The notes under the pieces were generated by a model, which was not told where the DNA came from, searched no databases, and saw only the letters and a program-made list of their open reading frames with translations. The translations under genes and the position numbers were made by a program. 64,000 bases of DNA from Acinetobacter junii CIP 64.5 (lineage in GTDB: Bacteria; Pseudomonadota; Gammaproteobacteria; Pseudomonadales; Moraxellaceae). Position 1 is the stretch's first letter, and each line of letters begins with the position of its first letter. Below, piece by piece: positions 29,565 to 38,920 of the stretch. The stretch covers positions 1,528,127-1,592,126 of the forward strand of contig NZ_KB849655.1 of assembly GCF_000368765.1 (NCBI RefSeq), read 5' to 3'.

Positions 29565-30205
29565 TGTGCTGCCCCCACTGTTCCTGATGCGACCGTTTCT
29601 GCTAATGGGTCAGCTTCAACTGTTGTGCCTATTTCACCAAGATCAACAGTTACAACAAAACTTCCATAGTTTTCTTCAATACGAGGTATAAGCGAGCTGA
29701 CAGTTTTGTCTTTTTTCTCTTCAGCCGCTAAAAAGGAATTCATAAAAGCGTTGCGATACCAAGGTGATGCTTCAAGATTTCTCAGTAATTCAGCTACTGT
29801 GTTTGGACTTTCAGCTTTACCTTCAATCGTGAACTTATCGCCTGTACGTGTAAATTTAGTCAAATACATGGTAGGCGGAGTAACTCGCACCAATTCATCG
29901 ATTAAACGTACAGCGACAGGTCTTTGACCTTGCAAACCTTGAATGAGTTTCATCCGTTCAATAATTGCATTACTTCGCTCTTGCAAGCCATCTAAGGATT
30001 TTAATTGAGCATCAAGATTTTGATTTGTGCTCACAATCAGTTGGTTCGCTTGTTCTTGATCATTTAATTTGTAATCAAGATAACCCCATCCTGCCAAAAC
30101 CGATGCCACACCTAATGCAGCAACCCCTACACAATATGCAATAAATTGTTTCTTTCGTTGTTCTCTTAGCTCATCACGCCAAGGGAGTAAGTTAATCTTT
30201 GCCAT
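29561..30205 (-). CDS. pilN: Type IV pilus inner-membrane protein PilN
   Basis: 214 aa. The N-terminal AKINLLPWRDELRE peptide is the conserved PilM-binding motif (INLLPWR). One membrane helix at about residues 23-43 and a coiled coil precede the ferredoxin-like periplasmic domain. PilN with PilO spans the inner membrane and joins cytoplasmic PilM to PilP-PilQ. The ATG overlaps the stop of pilM and its end overlaps pilO by four bases. Confidence 0.95.
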   Translation of the reverse strand: MAKINLLPWRDELREQRKKQFIAYCVGVAALGVASVLAGWGYLDYKLNDQEQANQLIVSTNQNLDAQLKSLDGLQERSNAIIERMKLIQGLQGQRPVAVRLIDELVRVTPPTMYLTKFTRTGDKFTIEGKAESPNTVAELLRNLEASPWYRNAFMNSFLAAEEKKDKTVSSLIPRIEENYGSFVVTVDLGEIGTTVEADPLAETVASGTVGAAQ

Positions 30206-31263
30206 TAATCAAAACTCCTCAATGCTAATCCACATGCCACCATCAAGGATGAGGCATCATTTTCTATTTTTTTGATATCGATTTGGGGAGAAAAGCCCAT
30301 TTGTAAAAATGGGTTGGCAATCGTTACTCGATAACCTAGCTTTTGTTGCAGCAGTTTAGCTAGACCTGGAATATTGGCATTACCACCTGCTAACAGGATG
30401 TGGTCAATCTCATTAAATTGAGATGATGAGAAAAAGAATTGCAGCGAACGTGCAGCTTGTTGTACAACTGCATCAAGAAATGGTTCTAAAACTTCGGTAT
30501 CGTAATCATCTGGCAAACTTCTTTCTTTTTTAGCTCGACCAGCTTCTTCAAAAGATAAACCATAACGATTTTGAACGTCTTGAGTAAGTTGTTTTCCACC
30601 AAACACTTGCTCACGAGTATAGATAATTTTACCTTTTTGCATGACCGATAACGTCGTCATCGTATGCCCAATATCTAGAATACCCACTGTATTCGCACCC
30701 ATAGGTAGCGTATCAGCGAATACACTAAAAGCACGTTCCATAGCATAACTTTCGACTTCAGCAATCTTTGCCTTTAGACCTGCTAGTTCAAGAACTTCAA
30801 CACGTGAATCAACATTCTCAGTACGCGTAGCGACTAATAACACATTGACACGATTAGGATTTGCCAATCGATCAGCTAAGACTTCAAAGTCCAAACTAAC
30901 TTCATCTAATGGGAATGGAATATATTGCTCTGCATCCATACGAATTTGAACTTCCCGTTCATCATCCGTCATGTCAGCATCCATCTCGATGATCTTATTA
31001 ATGACCATCGAAGTAGGCACGGCAATAGCCACATTGGTAGTGTGAGGGTTTGCAAGATTAACAACTCGTTCAAGCGCGTCGCCAACTGCTTCTGGGTTTA
31101 AAATGCTTTTCTCAACCACACTATTTTCAGGTAGTGGCATCAATGCATAACTTTCAACCCAATATCGACCGTTCTTAACAGAGAGTTCCAATAACTTAAC
31201 AGTTGTCGAACTAATATCGACACCCACTAACCCCTTATTTGGTTTACGATATAACCTGAGCAC
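30205..31263 (-). CDS. pilM: Type IV pilus assembly ATPase-like protein PilM
   Basis: 352 aa, actin/FtsA-like fold. The first phosphate-like loop is GLVGVDISSTTVKLLEL, the second is NTVGILDIGHTMTTLSVM, and the adenosine loop is DHILLAGGNANIPGLAKLLQQ. PilM binds the N-terminus of PilN on the cytoplasmic side. It is first in pilMNOPQ and is divergent from the PBP1a gene; that 160-base interval holds both promoters. Confidence 0.95.
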   Translation of the reverse strand: MLRLYRKPNKGLVGVDISSTTVKLLELSVKNGRYWVESYALMPLPENSVVEKSILNPEAVGDALERVVNLANPHTTNVAIAVPTSMVINKIIEMDADMTDDEREVQIRMDAEQYIPFPLDEVSLDFEVLADRLANPNRVNVLLVATRTENVDSRVEVLELAGLKAKIAEVESYAMERAFSVFADTLPMGANTVGILDIGHTMTTLSVMQKGKIIYTREQVFGGKQLTQDVQNRYGLSFEEAGRAKKERSLPDDYDTEVLEPFLDAVVQQAARSLQFFFSSSQFNEIDHILLAGGNANIPGLAKLLQQKLGYRVTIANPFLQMGFSPQIDIKKIENDASSLMVACGLALRSFD

Positions 31264-31330
31264 AGTACTTTCCTATTTATTTTTTTATCCCCAAAAATAC
31301 AACACACTAATTTGTTTTGGTCTTTAATTT

Positions 31331-31364
31331 ATACGGATACAATATCTCATCTAACAATCCGTAT
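31331..31364. repeat. Inverted repeat between pilM and the PBP1a gene
   Basis: ATACGGAT and ATCCGTAT are separated by 18 bases in the divergent promoter interval. A TACAAT lies between the arms. It may be an operator for one or both genes; no regulator is identified. Confidence 0.35.
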
Positions 31365-31425
31365 GTCTAAAGGATATACTGACCACAATTAGTTTGCCAT
31401 TCGCTCTTATTAAAACTTACTTATT

Positions 31426-34005
31426 ATGAAAAAGCTATCCAGTTCTGGCATTGTTCGCCCATTTTTTTTGATGCTTATTATTATCTTAGTCTCACTTCCA
31501 ATGGGTTTTTATGGCATGTATCTCTATCTAGCACCCTCTTTACCAGATATGAGCTCTCTTAAAAAAGCGCCATTATTGAAGCCATTACAGGTGTATACAG
31601 CTGATAATAAGTTAATTGCAGAATATGGTGGGAAGCTATCCATTCCAGTTCAATATGAGCAAATCCCCCCTACATTTATCCATGCTTTTTTAGCAGCGGA
31701 AGACTCCTCTTTCTTCGAACATAATGGCATCAGTTTCAAAGGTTTAGGTCGAGCACTCACTGAATCAATTACAGGTTCCGACGTACAAACTGGTGGCTCA
31801 ACAATCACCATGCAGGTTGCGAAAAACTATTATTTAAGCCCAGAAAGGACACTTAAGCGTAAGCTTACCGAAGTATTTTTAGCACGAAAAATAGAGCAAA
31901 ATCTAACCAAACAAGAAATCTTAAGTTCATATGTAAATAAGATATTTTTAGGTAAAAATGCCTATGGAATTGCTGCGGCAGCCAGAATTTATTACAACAA
32001 AAATTTAGATCAACTCAGTATCGCTCAAATGGCGATGATTGCTGGTTTACCTAAGGCACCATCGAAATACAATCCAGTCGTAAATCCTGAACGTGCTTTA
32101 GAGCGTCGTAACTGGATTTTAGGTCGAATGTTACAGCTAGGTTACATCAATCAATCACAGTATCAAAAAGCAGTTGCTGAACCGATCAATCTCAATATGA
32201 TTGATCGCTCTGTGAGTAATGTTCATCCTTACGTCGGTGAAATGGTTCGTTCTGAACTAGTAGAACATTTTGGTGAACAAGCGATTGATTCTGGTTATAA
32301 AGTTTACACAACGATTGATAGCAACAAACAAAAATTCGCCGAACAATCCATTCAAGATGGTTTAGAGGCGTATGATCGACGACATGGCTGGCGTGGTCCT
32401 GAAGATCACGACAAACCACTTAATCAATTTATGGCATATGCAAATACTTTTCCAGCGCAAGTAACCAAAGTAAATACCAATTCATTTGAAGCTTTGATGC
32501 AAGATGGCTCGACTGTCACCGTAAATTGGTCAGGCATGTCATGGGCACGTCCTTATCGCAATGCGAATAGCGTTGGTGGTGCGCCTTCTCGCGCATCCCA
32601 AATTGTGAAGGTAAAGGACATTATCCGCTTACGTCCTAATGAAGACAAATCAGCCTGGTCACTGGTCCAAGTTCCAAAAGTTCAAGGGCAATTAATCGCC
32701 TTAAACCCAAATGATGGCTCAATTGAAGCAGTTGTTGGCGGATATAATTTTTATCAATCGAAATTTAACCGTGCTGTGCAAGGCTGGAGACAACCTGGTT
32801 CGACCATTAAACCTTTTGTTTATGCACTCGCTTTAGAACGAGGTATGACACCCTATAGCATGGTAAATGATAGCCCGATCCGTATTGGGAAATGGTCACC
32901 AAAGAACTCTGATGGACGCTATCTTGGGATGATCCCTCTACGTCGTGCGCTTTACCTTTCTCGAAATACGGTCTCGGTTCGTTTATTGCAAAATGTAGGA
33001 ATTGAACGAGCTAGACAGCTGTTTATGGACTTTGGTTTAGAAGAAGAACAGATTCCTCGCAACTACACAATTGCCTTAGGTACACCACAGGTATTACCAA
33101 TTCAAATGGCTACTGGTTATGCTACTTTTGCAAATGGTGGATATCGAATTCAACCACATTTCATCAAACGTATTGAAGATGCAACAGGTAAAGTTATTTA
33201 TGAGGCAAAACCTGAATATGCCTGCATCCCATGTATCAACAATCCAAATGCTTATGCAGAACAACAAGCTGTAGAAGAAGCTAAAACCAAAGAGATCACT
33301 AATGAATCTTTAGATGATGCACTCGCAGCTTCAGACGCACAAACAACGACTTCTGCAGTCGACACCAAAACCAATAGCGATTATCGTCAAGCTCAACGTA
33401 TATTAAAATCAAGTTCAGCATATGATATGGCGAATATCTTACGCGATGTAATTCAACATGGTACGGGTCGTGCAGCGCTTAAAATTGGTCGTGATGATTT
33501 AGGAGGTAAAACAGGTACAACCAATGATGCAAAAGATGCTTGGTTCGCAGGTTTTAATGGAAAGTTAGTTGCGGTAGCTTGGGTTGGTTTTGATCAGCCA
33601 CGCACATTAGGTCGTAGAGAATACGGTGGAGTTGCAGCCCTACCAATTTGGACAACATTCATGGCAAATGCACTCAAAGACACACCATCGTCATGGGTAC
33701 ATTTAGATAAAAATGCTAAAGATCCAATTTCACGAGATAAACTACAGATCCAATCAACTGAAGATAAAAAAGAGTATCGTGCCGCTCCACCATTGGCTCG
33801 ACCATTGTATCGCCCAGAACCAGCACCACAAACACGCTCTGTTGAGAATGATTTTTCTGATTTACCAGGAACAAATGCTTCAGGTGAAGAACAAATTATT
33901 GTTCCAGCAAATAGACAACCACCTCCAATGAATAATGATTCACTAAACCCCGCGCCTAAAAAGGAACGGGATGGAATTGAAAACCTAATTAATCAAATAC
34001 AATAA
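31426..34005 (+). CDS. ponA: Penicillin-binding protein 1A (bifunctional peptidoglycan synthase)
   Basis: 859 aa, close to the usual length for class A PBP1a. It polymerises glycan strands and crosslinks peptides in the periplasm. A single N-terminal membrane helix (residues about 12-35) precedes the GT51 glycosyltransferase domain (AAEDSSFFEHNGISFKGLGRA, GGSTITMQVAKNYYLS) and an OB-like insert. The transpeptidase has PGSTIKPFVYAL (active Ser), SRNTVS (SxN-type) and GGKTGTTND (KTG). The last 70 residues are Pro-rich and disordered. Convergent with rlmA, sharing a terminator. Confidence 0.96.
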   Translation: MKKLSSSGIVRPFFLMLIIILVSLPMGFYGMYLYLAPSLPDMSSLKKAPLLKPLQVYTADNKLIAEYGGKLSIPVQYEQIPPTFIHAFLAAEDSSFFEHNGISFKGLGRALTESITGSDVQTGGSTITMQVAKNYYLSPERTLKRKLTEVFLARKIEQNLTKQEILSSYVNKIFLGKNAYGIAAAARIYYNKNLDQLSIAQMAMIAGLPKAPSKYNPVVNPERALERRNWILGRMLQLGYINQSQYQKAVAEPINLNMIDRSVSNVHPYVGEMVRSELVEHFGEQAIDSGYKVYTTIDSNKQKFAEQSIQDGLEAYDRRHGWRGPEDHDKPLNQFMAYANTFPAQVTKVNTNSFEALMQDGSTVTVNWSGMSWARPYRNANSVGGAPSRASQIVKVKDIIRLRPNEDKSAWSLVQVPKVQGQLIALNPNDGSIEAVVGGYNFYQSKFNRAVQGWRQPGSTIKPFVYALALERGMTPYSMVNDSPIRIGKWSPKNSDGRYLGMIPLRRALYLSRNTVSVRLLQNVGIERARQLFMDFGLEEEQIPRNYTIALGTPQVLPIQMATGYATFANGGYRIQPHFIKRIEDATGKVIYEAKPEYACIPCINNPNAYAEQQAVEEAKTKEITNESLDDALAASDAQTTTSAVDTKTNSDYRQAQRILKSSSAYDMANILRDVIQHGTGRAALKIGRDDLGGKTGTTNDAKDAWFAGFNGKLVAVAWVGFDQPRTLGRREYGGVAALPIWTTFMANALKDTPSSWVHLDKNAKDPISRDKLQIQSTEDKKEYRAAPPLARPLYRPEPAPQTRSVENDFSDLPGTNASGEEQIIVPANRQPPPMNNDSLNPAPKKERDGIENLINQIQ

Positions 34006-34012
34006 TTCATTC

Positions 34013-34040
34013 GAAGCCATCAATTTGATGGCTTCTTTCT
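34013..34040 (+). terminator. Intrinsic terminator after the PBP1a gene
   Basis: GAAGCCATCAA and TTGATGGCTTC form a tight stem, followed by a T-rich TTTCTTTTC. It overlaps the 3' end of the convergent rlmA gene. Confidence 0.75.
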
Positions 34041-34838
34041 TTTCTGAAATAAATAAATCTGAAAAGCAGCCGTAACCTCAAATTCATTTTGCTGTTCTAA
34101 TTGGGCTCTACGCTCAGGATTTGCCTTATATGCATATGGAGTCATCGCAATAAGATTCTTCAAATCTTGTTGTTCCAATCGCAGTGACGCTTCTATAACC
34201 TGTGCTTGCTTTAAATCAAATTCATCATTTAACTGATCGACGAATTTTTGTGGTTCATGCAAATTCACTTGTTCAAATAATGCTTCTCGCAATGCAAACA
34301 AGTGCTTCGGTGCAGGCGTTACTACAATCAAATATCCTTCTGGTTTTAATACCCGCCCAATTTCACTTTGCGGGATGGGACTAAAAAGACTGCTACAAAC
34401 ATCAATTACAGAGTCCCTCACTGGCAATGTAGCACCTGTGCCAACAACCCATGTGACTTTATTATTCAGTTTTGCAGCTCGTTGTACTGCTGTTTTTGCA
34501 ATATCAACACCGATACAGACTTTTGCACAACCTTGCATTGCACTTGTGTAATAGCCTTCACCACACCCAATATCCAAAATAGAACTGGGCTGCAATGTTT
34601 GTAGCAACTCAACAACAGCGTTTTGAAGAGGTGCATAAAAACCTTTTTGCAAGAATTCACGTCTAGCCAAAACTGATTCTGCTGTATCCCCTGGGCTTTT
34701 ACTATGTTTATGCTGTACCACATGCAAATTGACATAGCCTTGCTTAGCAACATCATAATGATGTCCATTTTCACATCGCCATGAGTTTTCAACCAAATCC
34801 AATGAGTGTCGACAGACAGGACACATCAGCAAACTCAT
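34020..34838 (-). CDS. rlmA: 23S rRNA (guanine-N1)-methyltransferase
   Basis: 272 aa. A zinc-binding N-terminus (MCPVCRHSLDL...WRCENGHHYD) is followed by a Rossmann SAM domain with ILDIGCGEGYYTSAM near residue 92. The family (RlmA/RrmA) methylates N1 of a guanine in helix 35 of 23S rRNA. VVTPAPKHLFALREALFE is a typical C-terminal segment. It is convergent with the PBP1a gene and 54 bases downstream of mraY. The exact guanine (G745 in E. coli) is assumed from family. Confidence 0.9.
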   Translation of the reverse strand: MSLLMCPVCRHSLDLVENSWRCENGHHYDVAKQGYVNLHVVQHKHSKSPGDTAESVLARREFLQKGFYAPLQNAVVELLQTLQPSSILDIGCGEGYYTSAMQGCAKVCIGVDIAKTAVQRAAKLNNKVTWVVGTGATLPVRDSVIDVCSSLFSPIPQSEIGRVLKPEGYLIVVTPAPKHLFALREALFEQVNLHEPQKFVDQLNDEFDLKQAQVIEASLRLEQQDLKNLIAMTPYAYKANPERRAQLEQQNEFEVTAAFQIYLFQKRKKPSN

Positions 34839-34850
34839 TTATTTTCTCCA

Positions 34851-34880
34851 AAAAAAAAGCCGGTATCCACCAGCTTTTTT
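34851..34880 (-). terminator. Intrinsic terminator after mraY
   Basis: AGCTGG...CCGGCT stem on the minus strand with flanking A and T runs, 12 bases past the mraY stop. It ends the cell-wall operon. Confidence 0.7.
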
Positions 34881-34892
34881 GTGAATTTTCGC

Positions 34893-36011
34893 TTAACGTA
34901 ATTTTAACGTCATTAAACCTAGCACAACGAGGAAAATCGTAATAATCCAGAAACGGATAACAACTTGCGTTTCTTTCCAACCTTGCTTTTCATAATGATG
35001 GTGTAAAGGTGCCATCAAGAACACACGCTTATTCCGCATGCGTAAGGATCCGATTTGCAAGAAAACTGAAACAGCTTCCATTACGAAAACACCACCCATA
35101 ATAGCAAAAACAATTTCTTGTCTAACCATCACCGCGATTGTACCCAACATTGCACCTAGTGCTAATGCTCCTACATCACCCATAAAGACTTGTGCAGGGT
35201 GTGCATTATACCAAAGGAAAGCTAAGCCAGCACCGATCATTGCAGAACAGATCACCACGAGCTCTGAAGTATATTTTACATACGGAATATGCAAATAATT
35301 GGCAAAACGAATGTCACCAGACAAATAAGCAAACACGCCTAAACCTGCAGCAACCATAACAACTGGCATAATCGCTAATCCATCTAATCCATCAGTTAGA
35401 TTAACTGCATTCGACGCTCCATTGATGACCAAATAAGTAAATACAATGAATGCTAATCCAAAAGGAACAACTGAAAGTGGGATCGAAAGATTCTTAAAAA
35501 ACGGAATAAGCAAATCCAGCATATTTGCTGTATGCACAACACTATCTTGTTGCTTTGCAATAACATACAACGCAACACCTGCTCCTAAAGATGCAACCGA
35601 AGTCCAAAAGAACTTCTTACGAGCAGGCAAACCAGCGTTATCTTTATAACGGATTTTAATCCAGTCATCAGCCCAACCAACAGCACCAAAGACAACCATG
35701 ACACCTAGGACAATCCAAACATAAGGATTTGAAAGATCAGCCCACAATAGCGTACTGATCCCAATTGAAAGCAGAATCAGGATTCCCCCCATCGTTGGGG
35801 TACCCATTTTTTTAGCATGGTTTTCTGGAGCAAACGAGCTAACTGCCTGACCATATTTCAAAGCTTGTAGCTTGCGTATCATGATTGGTCCTAAAACCAA
35901 ACCAATCATAAGCGCAGTTAACACGCTCAATAACGAGCGTAATGTTAAATAACGAACAACCTGAAATGAGCTGTTATAGCCCGCCAGTTGCTCAAATAAC
36001 CATAACAACAT
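34893..36011 (-). CDS. mraY: Phospho-N-acetylmuramoyl-pentapeptide transferase
   Basis: 372 aa, about ten membrane helices. It transfers phospho-MurNAc-pentapeptide to undecaprenyl phosphate, making lipid I at the inner membrane. Signature segments are [31 protein letters not shown] and the HHH-containing [12 protein letters not shown] near residue 335. Its start directly abuts the stop of murF. Last gene of rsmH-ftsL-ftsI-murE-murF-mraY; the next dcw genes (murD, ftsW and so on) are absent here, since rlmA follows. Confidence 0.97.
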   Translation of the reverse strand: MLLWLFEQLAGYNSSFQVVRYLTLRSLLSVLTALMIGLVLGPIMIRKLQALKYGQAVSSFAPENHAKKMGTPTMGGILILLSIGISTLLWADLSNPYVWIVLGVMVVFGAVGWADDWIKIRYKDNAGLPARKKFFWTSVASLGAGVALYVIAKQQDSVVHTANMLDLLIPFFKNLSIPLSVVPFGLAFIVFTYLVINGASNAVNLTDGLDGLAIMPVVMVAAGLGVFAYLSGDIRFANYLHIPYVKYTSELVVICSAMIGAGLAFLWYNAHPAQVFMGDVGALALGAMLGTIAVMVRQEIVFAIMGGVFVMEAVSVFLQIGSLRMRNKRVFLMAPLHHHYEKQGWKETQVVIRFWIITIFLVVLGLMTLKLR

Positions 36012-37409
36012 TTAGATTTTCTCCATCAAATCAGCCATCAACGTTTCCATGTGGGTAAAACGAGACCCTTTAAAGAGGAAACTCATTGACTGGGGTTGAT
36101 GTGTTTGAATTAACTGAATTAAAAATGGTAAAGCTTCTGCTTGTGTCGCAAAGGCGTGTAATTTTTCTGAGTGGGATGAACCTTGTAATGCGGCATTTGC
36201 ATATTCACCCACTACAACAATTTGATCCAAGGCTAAAGCAGCTAAATCGCGACCTAAATCATGATGCTCTTGCCAACTACTATCACCTAACTCACCGATA
36301 TCACCCATGACCATGACCTTGAGGCCTTGTTGTTGCAAAAGCACTTGGGCAGCAGCACGCATTGAAGTAGGATTCGCATTATAAGTGTCATCGATGAACA
36401 AATGGTTTTGATGTTGAATAAAATTCAAACGCCCTTTCGCACCCTGAGCCTGTTCCAAACCCTCTACGATATCATCTAGTTCGATACCAATTGCCAAAGC
36501 AAAGGCTGTAGCTGCCGTTGCATTTTGAACATTATGCTCACCAGCAAAAGGTAAATTAACTACACGCTGACCTTGTGGGGTATGTAAATTAAATCGAACA
36601 GATTGAGGCTTTAATTCGATCTCAGTCGCGTAAACATCACCACCTTGACCAAAGCTTAAATTTGAGTGTGCTTGAGCACTATTTCTAATGTTGGCAGTAA
36701 AATCATCAGCAGCAGGAACGATCGCTACTCCTTGAGGTAAAATGTGCGCATAGATCTCAGATTTAGCACGACAGATTCCTTCACGCCCTCCAAATTCACC
36801 TAAATGTGCAGTACCAATATTTAGGATTCCTGCGACATGGGGTTGAACCAAATTAGACGTATAATCAATCTCACCTTGGTGACTGGCACCCAATTCCATA
36901 ACCGCGTATTGATGTTCTTTACGCAATTCAAGCAACATCATTGGGACACCCAAATCGTTATTTAAATTGCCACGTGTAATCAATGTCGGTGCCAAACGAG
37001 AGAGAATACTCCCGAGCATTTCCTTAGTTGTTGTCTTACCACTACTTCCAGTCAATGCGATCACTTTCAGATGTGCATTCTGTTTACGACGATAGGCTCC
37101 TAGATCACCTAAGGCTAAACGTGTATCTTTAACAACCAATTGCGCAATATCAGCATCTATTGGACGCTCTACAATCGCAATTTGACAGCCTTGAGTCGCG
37201 ACCTGAGCCACAAAATCATGAGCATCAAAACGCTCACCTTTAAGCGCAAGAAATACATCGCCAACTTCTGCATGACGTGAATCCGTCAAAATTCGCTTTA
37301 TTGCACCTTGAGGAATATTGCCATGAAGCCATTCACCTTGAGTTGCTTCTTGTAATTGTTCTGGAGTCCAAGGCTCTAATGGAACTGTACTGGTTGTGGA
37401 GGTATGCAT
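36012..37409 (-). CDS. murF: UDP-MurNAc-tripeptide-D-Ala-D-Ala ligase
   Basis: 465 aa. It adds D-Ala-D-Ala to the UDP-MurNAc tripeptide, ending cytoplasmic precursor synthesis. The ATP loop is ALTGSSGKTTTKEMLGSIL near residue 115; NLNNDLGVPMMLLEL and IDDTYNANPTSMRAA are Mur-ligase signatures. Length is in the family range. It follows murE with eight bases between and abuts mraY. Confidence 0.96.
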   Translation of the reverse strand: MHTSTTSTVPLEPWTPEQLQEATQGEWLHGNIPQGAIKRILTDSRHAEVGDVFLALKGERFDAHDFVAQVATQGCQIAIVERPIDADIAQLVVKDTRLALGDLGAYRRKQNAHLKVIALTGSSGKTTTKEMLGSILSRLAPTLITRGNLNNDLGVPMMLLELRKEHQYAVMELGASHQGEIDYTSNLVQPHVAGILNIGTAHLGEFGGREGICRAKSEIYAHILPQGVAIVPAADDFTANIRNSAQAHSNLSFGQGGDVYATEIELKPQSVRFNLHTPQGQRVVNLPFAGEHNVQNATAATAFALAIGIELDDIVEGLEQAQGAKGRLNFIQHQNHLFIDDTYNANPTSMRAAAQVLLQQQGLKVMVMGDIGELGDSSWQEHHDLGRDLAALALDQIVVVGEYANAALQGSSHSEKLHAFATQAEALPFLIQLIQTHQPQSMSFLFKGSRFTHMETLMADLMEKI

Positions 37410-37417
37410 AATATTCC

Positions 37418-38917
37418 CTATTGCGCAGGATAAGCTGAATCTAAAACATGTGATTGTGCAGCGATTGCTGACTGTACTTCAACCACATCATCAAACCAAT
37501 GTCTTACACCATCGATTTCTTGATAATTTTCATGTCCTTTACCCGCAATCACAACAATATCGCCTGCCTGTGCTTGCTTGACCACAAATTTAATTGCCTC
37601 ACGGCGATCATGAATTTCATCTATTTGATGACCATCAAAATCAACACCATGCTTCATATCAGCAAAAATTTGTTCTGGATTCTCAGTTCGAGGATTATCT
37701 GAAGTCAGCACTACTGGATTGGCATGATCAAGGGCTGCCTGTGTCATCAGTGGGCGCTTTCCTCGATCTCTGTCTCCTCCACAACCAAAAACAGCCCAAA
37801 GTTGACCTGTGACGTGGCGTTTCAAAGTGGTCAACACTTGAATCAATGCATCAGGTGTATGCGCATAATCCACCACAAATAACCGTTCATGGTCTTGGAT
37901 CACCTGCATACGACCAGGTGCGCCTTTTAGTTCGGGTACAAATTTCACTAAGTCAGCAAGATCAAAACCTGCATACTCCGCAGCAATTAAGCTAGCTAAA
38001 AGATTTTCAACATTGAACTGACCCAGCAGTGGACTATTTACCGCATAACTTCCGACAGGGCTGATCAGCGTGAAACTTGCCCCACTCAGACGATACTGTA
38101 AATCAGCAATATGATAATCAGCAGAAGTTTGAGTTAAAGAATAAGTTAGAATTTTAGGTTGTGAAGGGTTATTTTTTGCTGCTTTTAGCATAATAGAAGC
38201 ATATTGATCATCTAGATTAATCACGACCGCTTTTAAAGTAGCAAATTTAAATAGCAATGCTTTAGCTTCGGCATAAGCCTCTAAAGTGCCATGGTAATCC
38301 AAATGATCTCGACTCAAATTACTGTATACCGCAATTTCGATATCACAACCATTTAAACGACCTTGCTCTAGACCATGAGAACTCGCTTCAAGCGCAACAA
38401 ATTTGGCACCTTGCTGCGCATAATCATGTAATGCAGTTTGCAACTGTAAGGCATCCAAGGTCGTATGTGTTGATGGTGTGAGATTAGGTAAAATCCCATT
38501 ACCCGTCGTTCCCATAACGGCACACCCCAAACCTTGAGAACTAATTAACTCAGCCACCAAACGTGAAATTGTTGTTTTGCCATTTGTTCCCGTTACAGCA
38601 ACGCCCCGCAATGCTTGTACAGGCTCACTCGCTTGTAGATACTGCTTTTGCCATTCACCCATCAAGTAACGCACTTGGGGACACACCCACTCATTCTTTA
38701 AGCCTAAAGCACTTTCGCTAATCACAGCCAACGCACCTGAATCTAGAGCTTTTTGGGCAAACTCAATGGTCTTTTCAGGTTGGCTATAGCTATTTAGTGC
38801 GATAAAGATCTGCCCAGAGGCTACCTTGCGGCTATCCAAACAAAAGCCATTGAATGGCTGTGAAACCCAAACCGCATCGATATTAACTGGGTGTATCTGC
38901 TGAAAAGTAATCGACAT
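37418..38917 (-). CDS. murE: UDP-MurNAc-dipeptide: meso-diaminopimelate ligase
   Basis: 499 aa. The ATP loop is VAVTGTNGKTTISRLVAEL near residue 110. The specificity motif is DNPRTENP near 405, which predicts meso-diaminopimelate and not lysine as substrate, as expected for a Gram-negative cell wall. YNLSRDHLDYHG-like segment (YSNLSRDHLDYHGT) and ALEASSHGLEQGR are typical. It ends eight bases before murF and begins three bases after ftsI stops. Confidence 0.97.
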   Translation of the reverse strand: MSITFQQIHPVNIDAVWVSQPFNGFCLDSRKVASGQIFIALNSYSQPEKTIEFAQKALDSGALAVISESALGLKNEWVCPQVRYLMGEWQKQYLQASEPVQALRGVAVTGTNGKTTISRLVAELISSQGLGCAVMGTTGNGILPNLTPSTHTTLDALQLQTALHDYAQQGAKFVALEASSHGLEQGRLNGCDIEIAVYSNLSRDHLDYHGTLEAYAEAKALLFKFATLKAVVINLDDQYASIMLKAAKNNPSQPKILTYSLTQTSADYHIADLQYRLSGASFTLISPVGSYAVNSPLLGQFNVENLLASLIAAEYAGFDLADLVKFVPELKGAPGRMQVIQDHERLFVVDYAHTPDALIQVLTTLKRHVTGQLWAVFGCGGDRDRGKRPLMTQAALDHANPVVLTSDNPRTENPEQIFADMKHGVDFDGHQIDEIHDRREAIKFVVKQAQAGDIVVIAGKGHENYQEIDGVRHWFDDVVEVQSAIAAQSHVLDSAYPAQ

Positions 38918-38920
38918 AAT

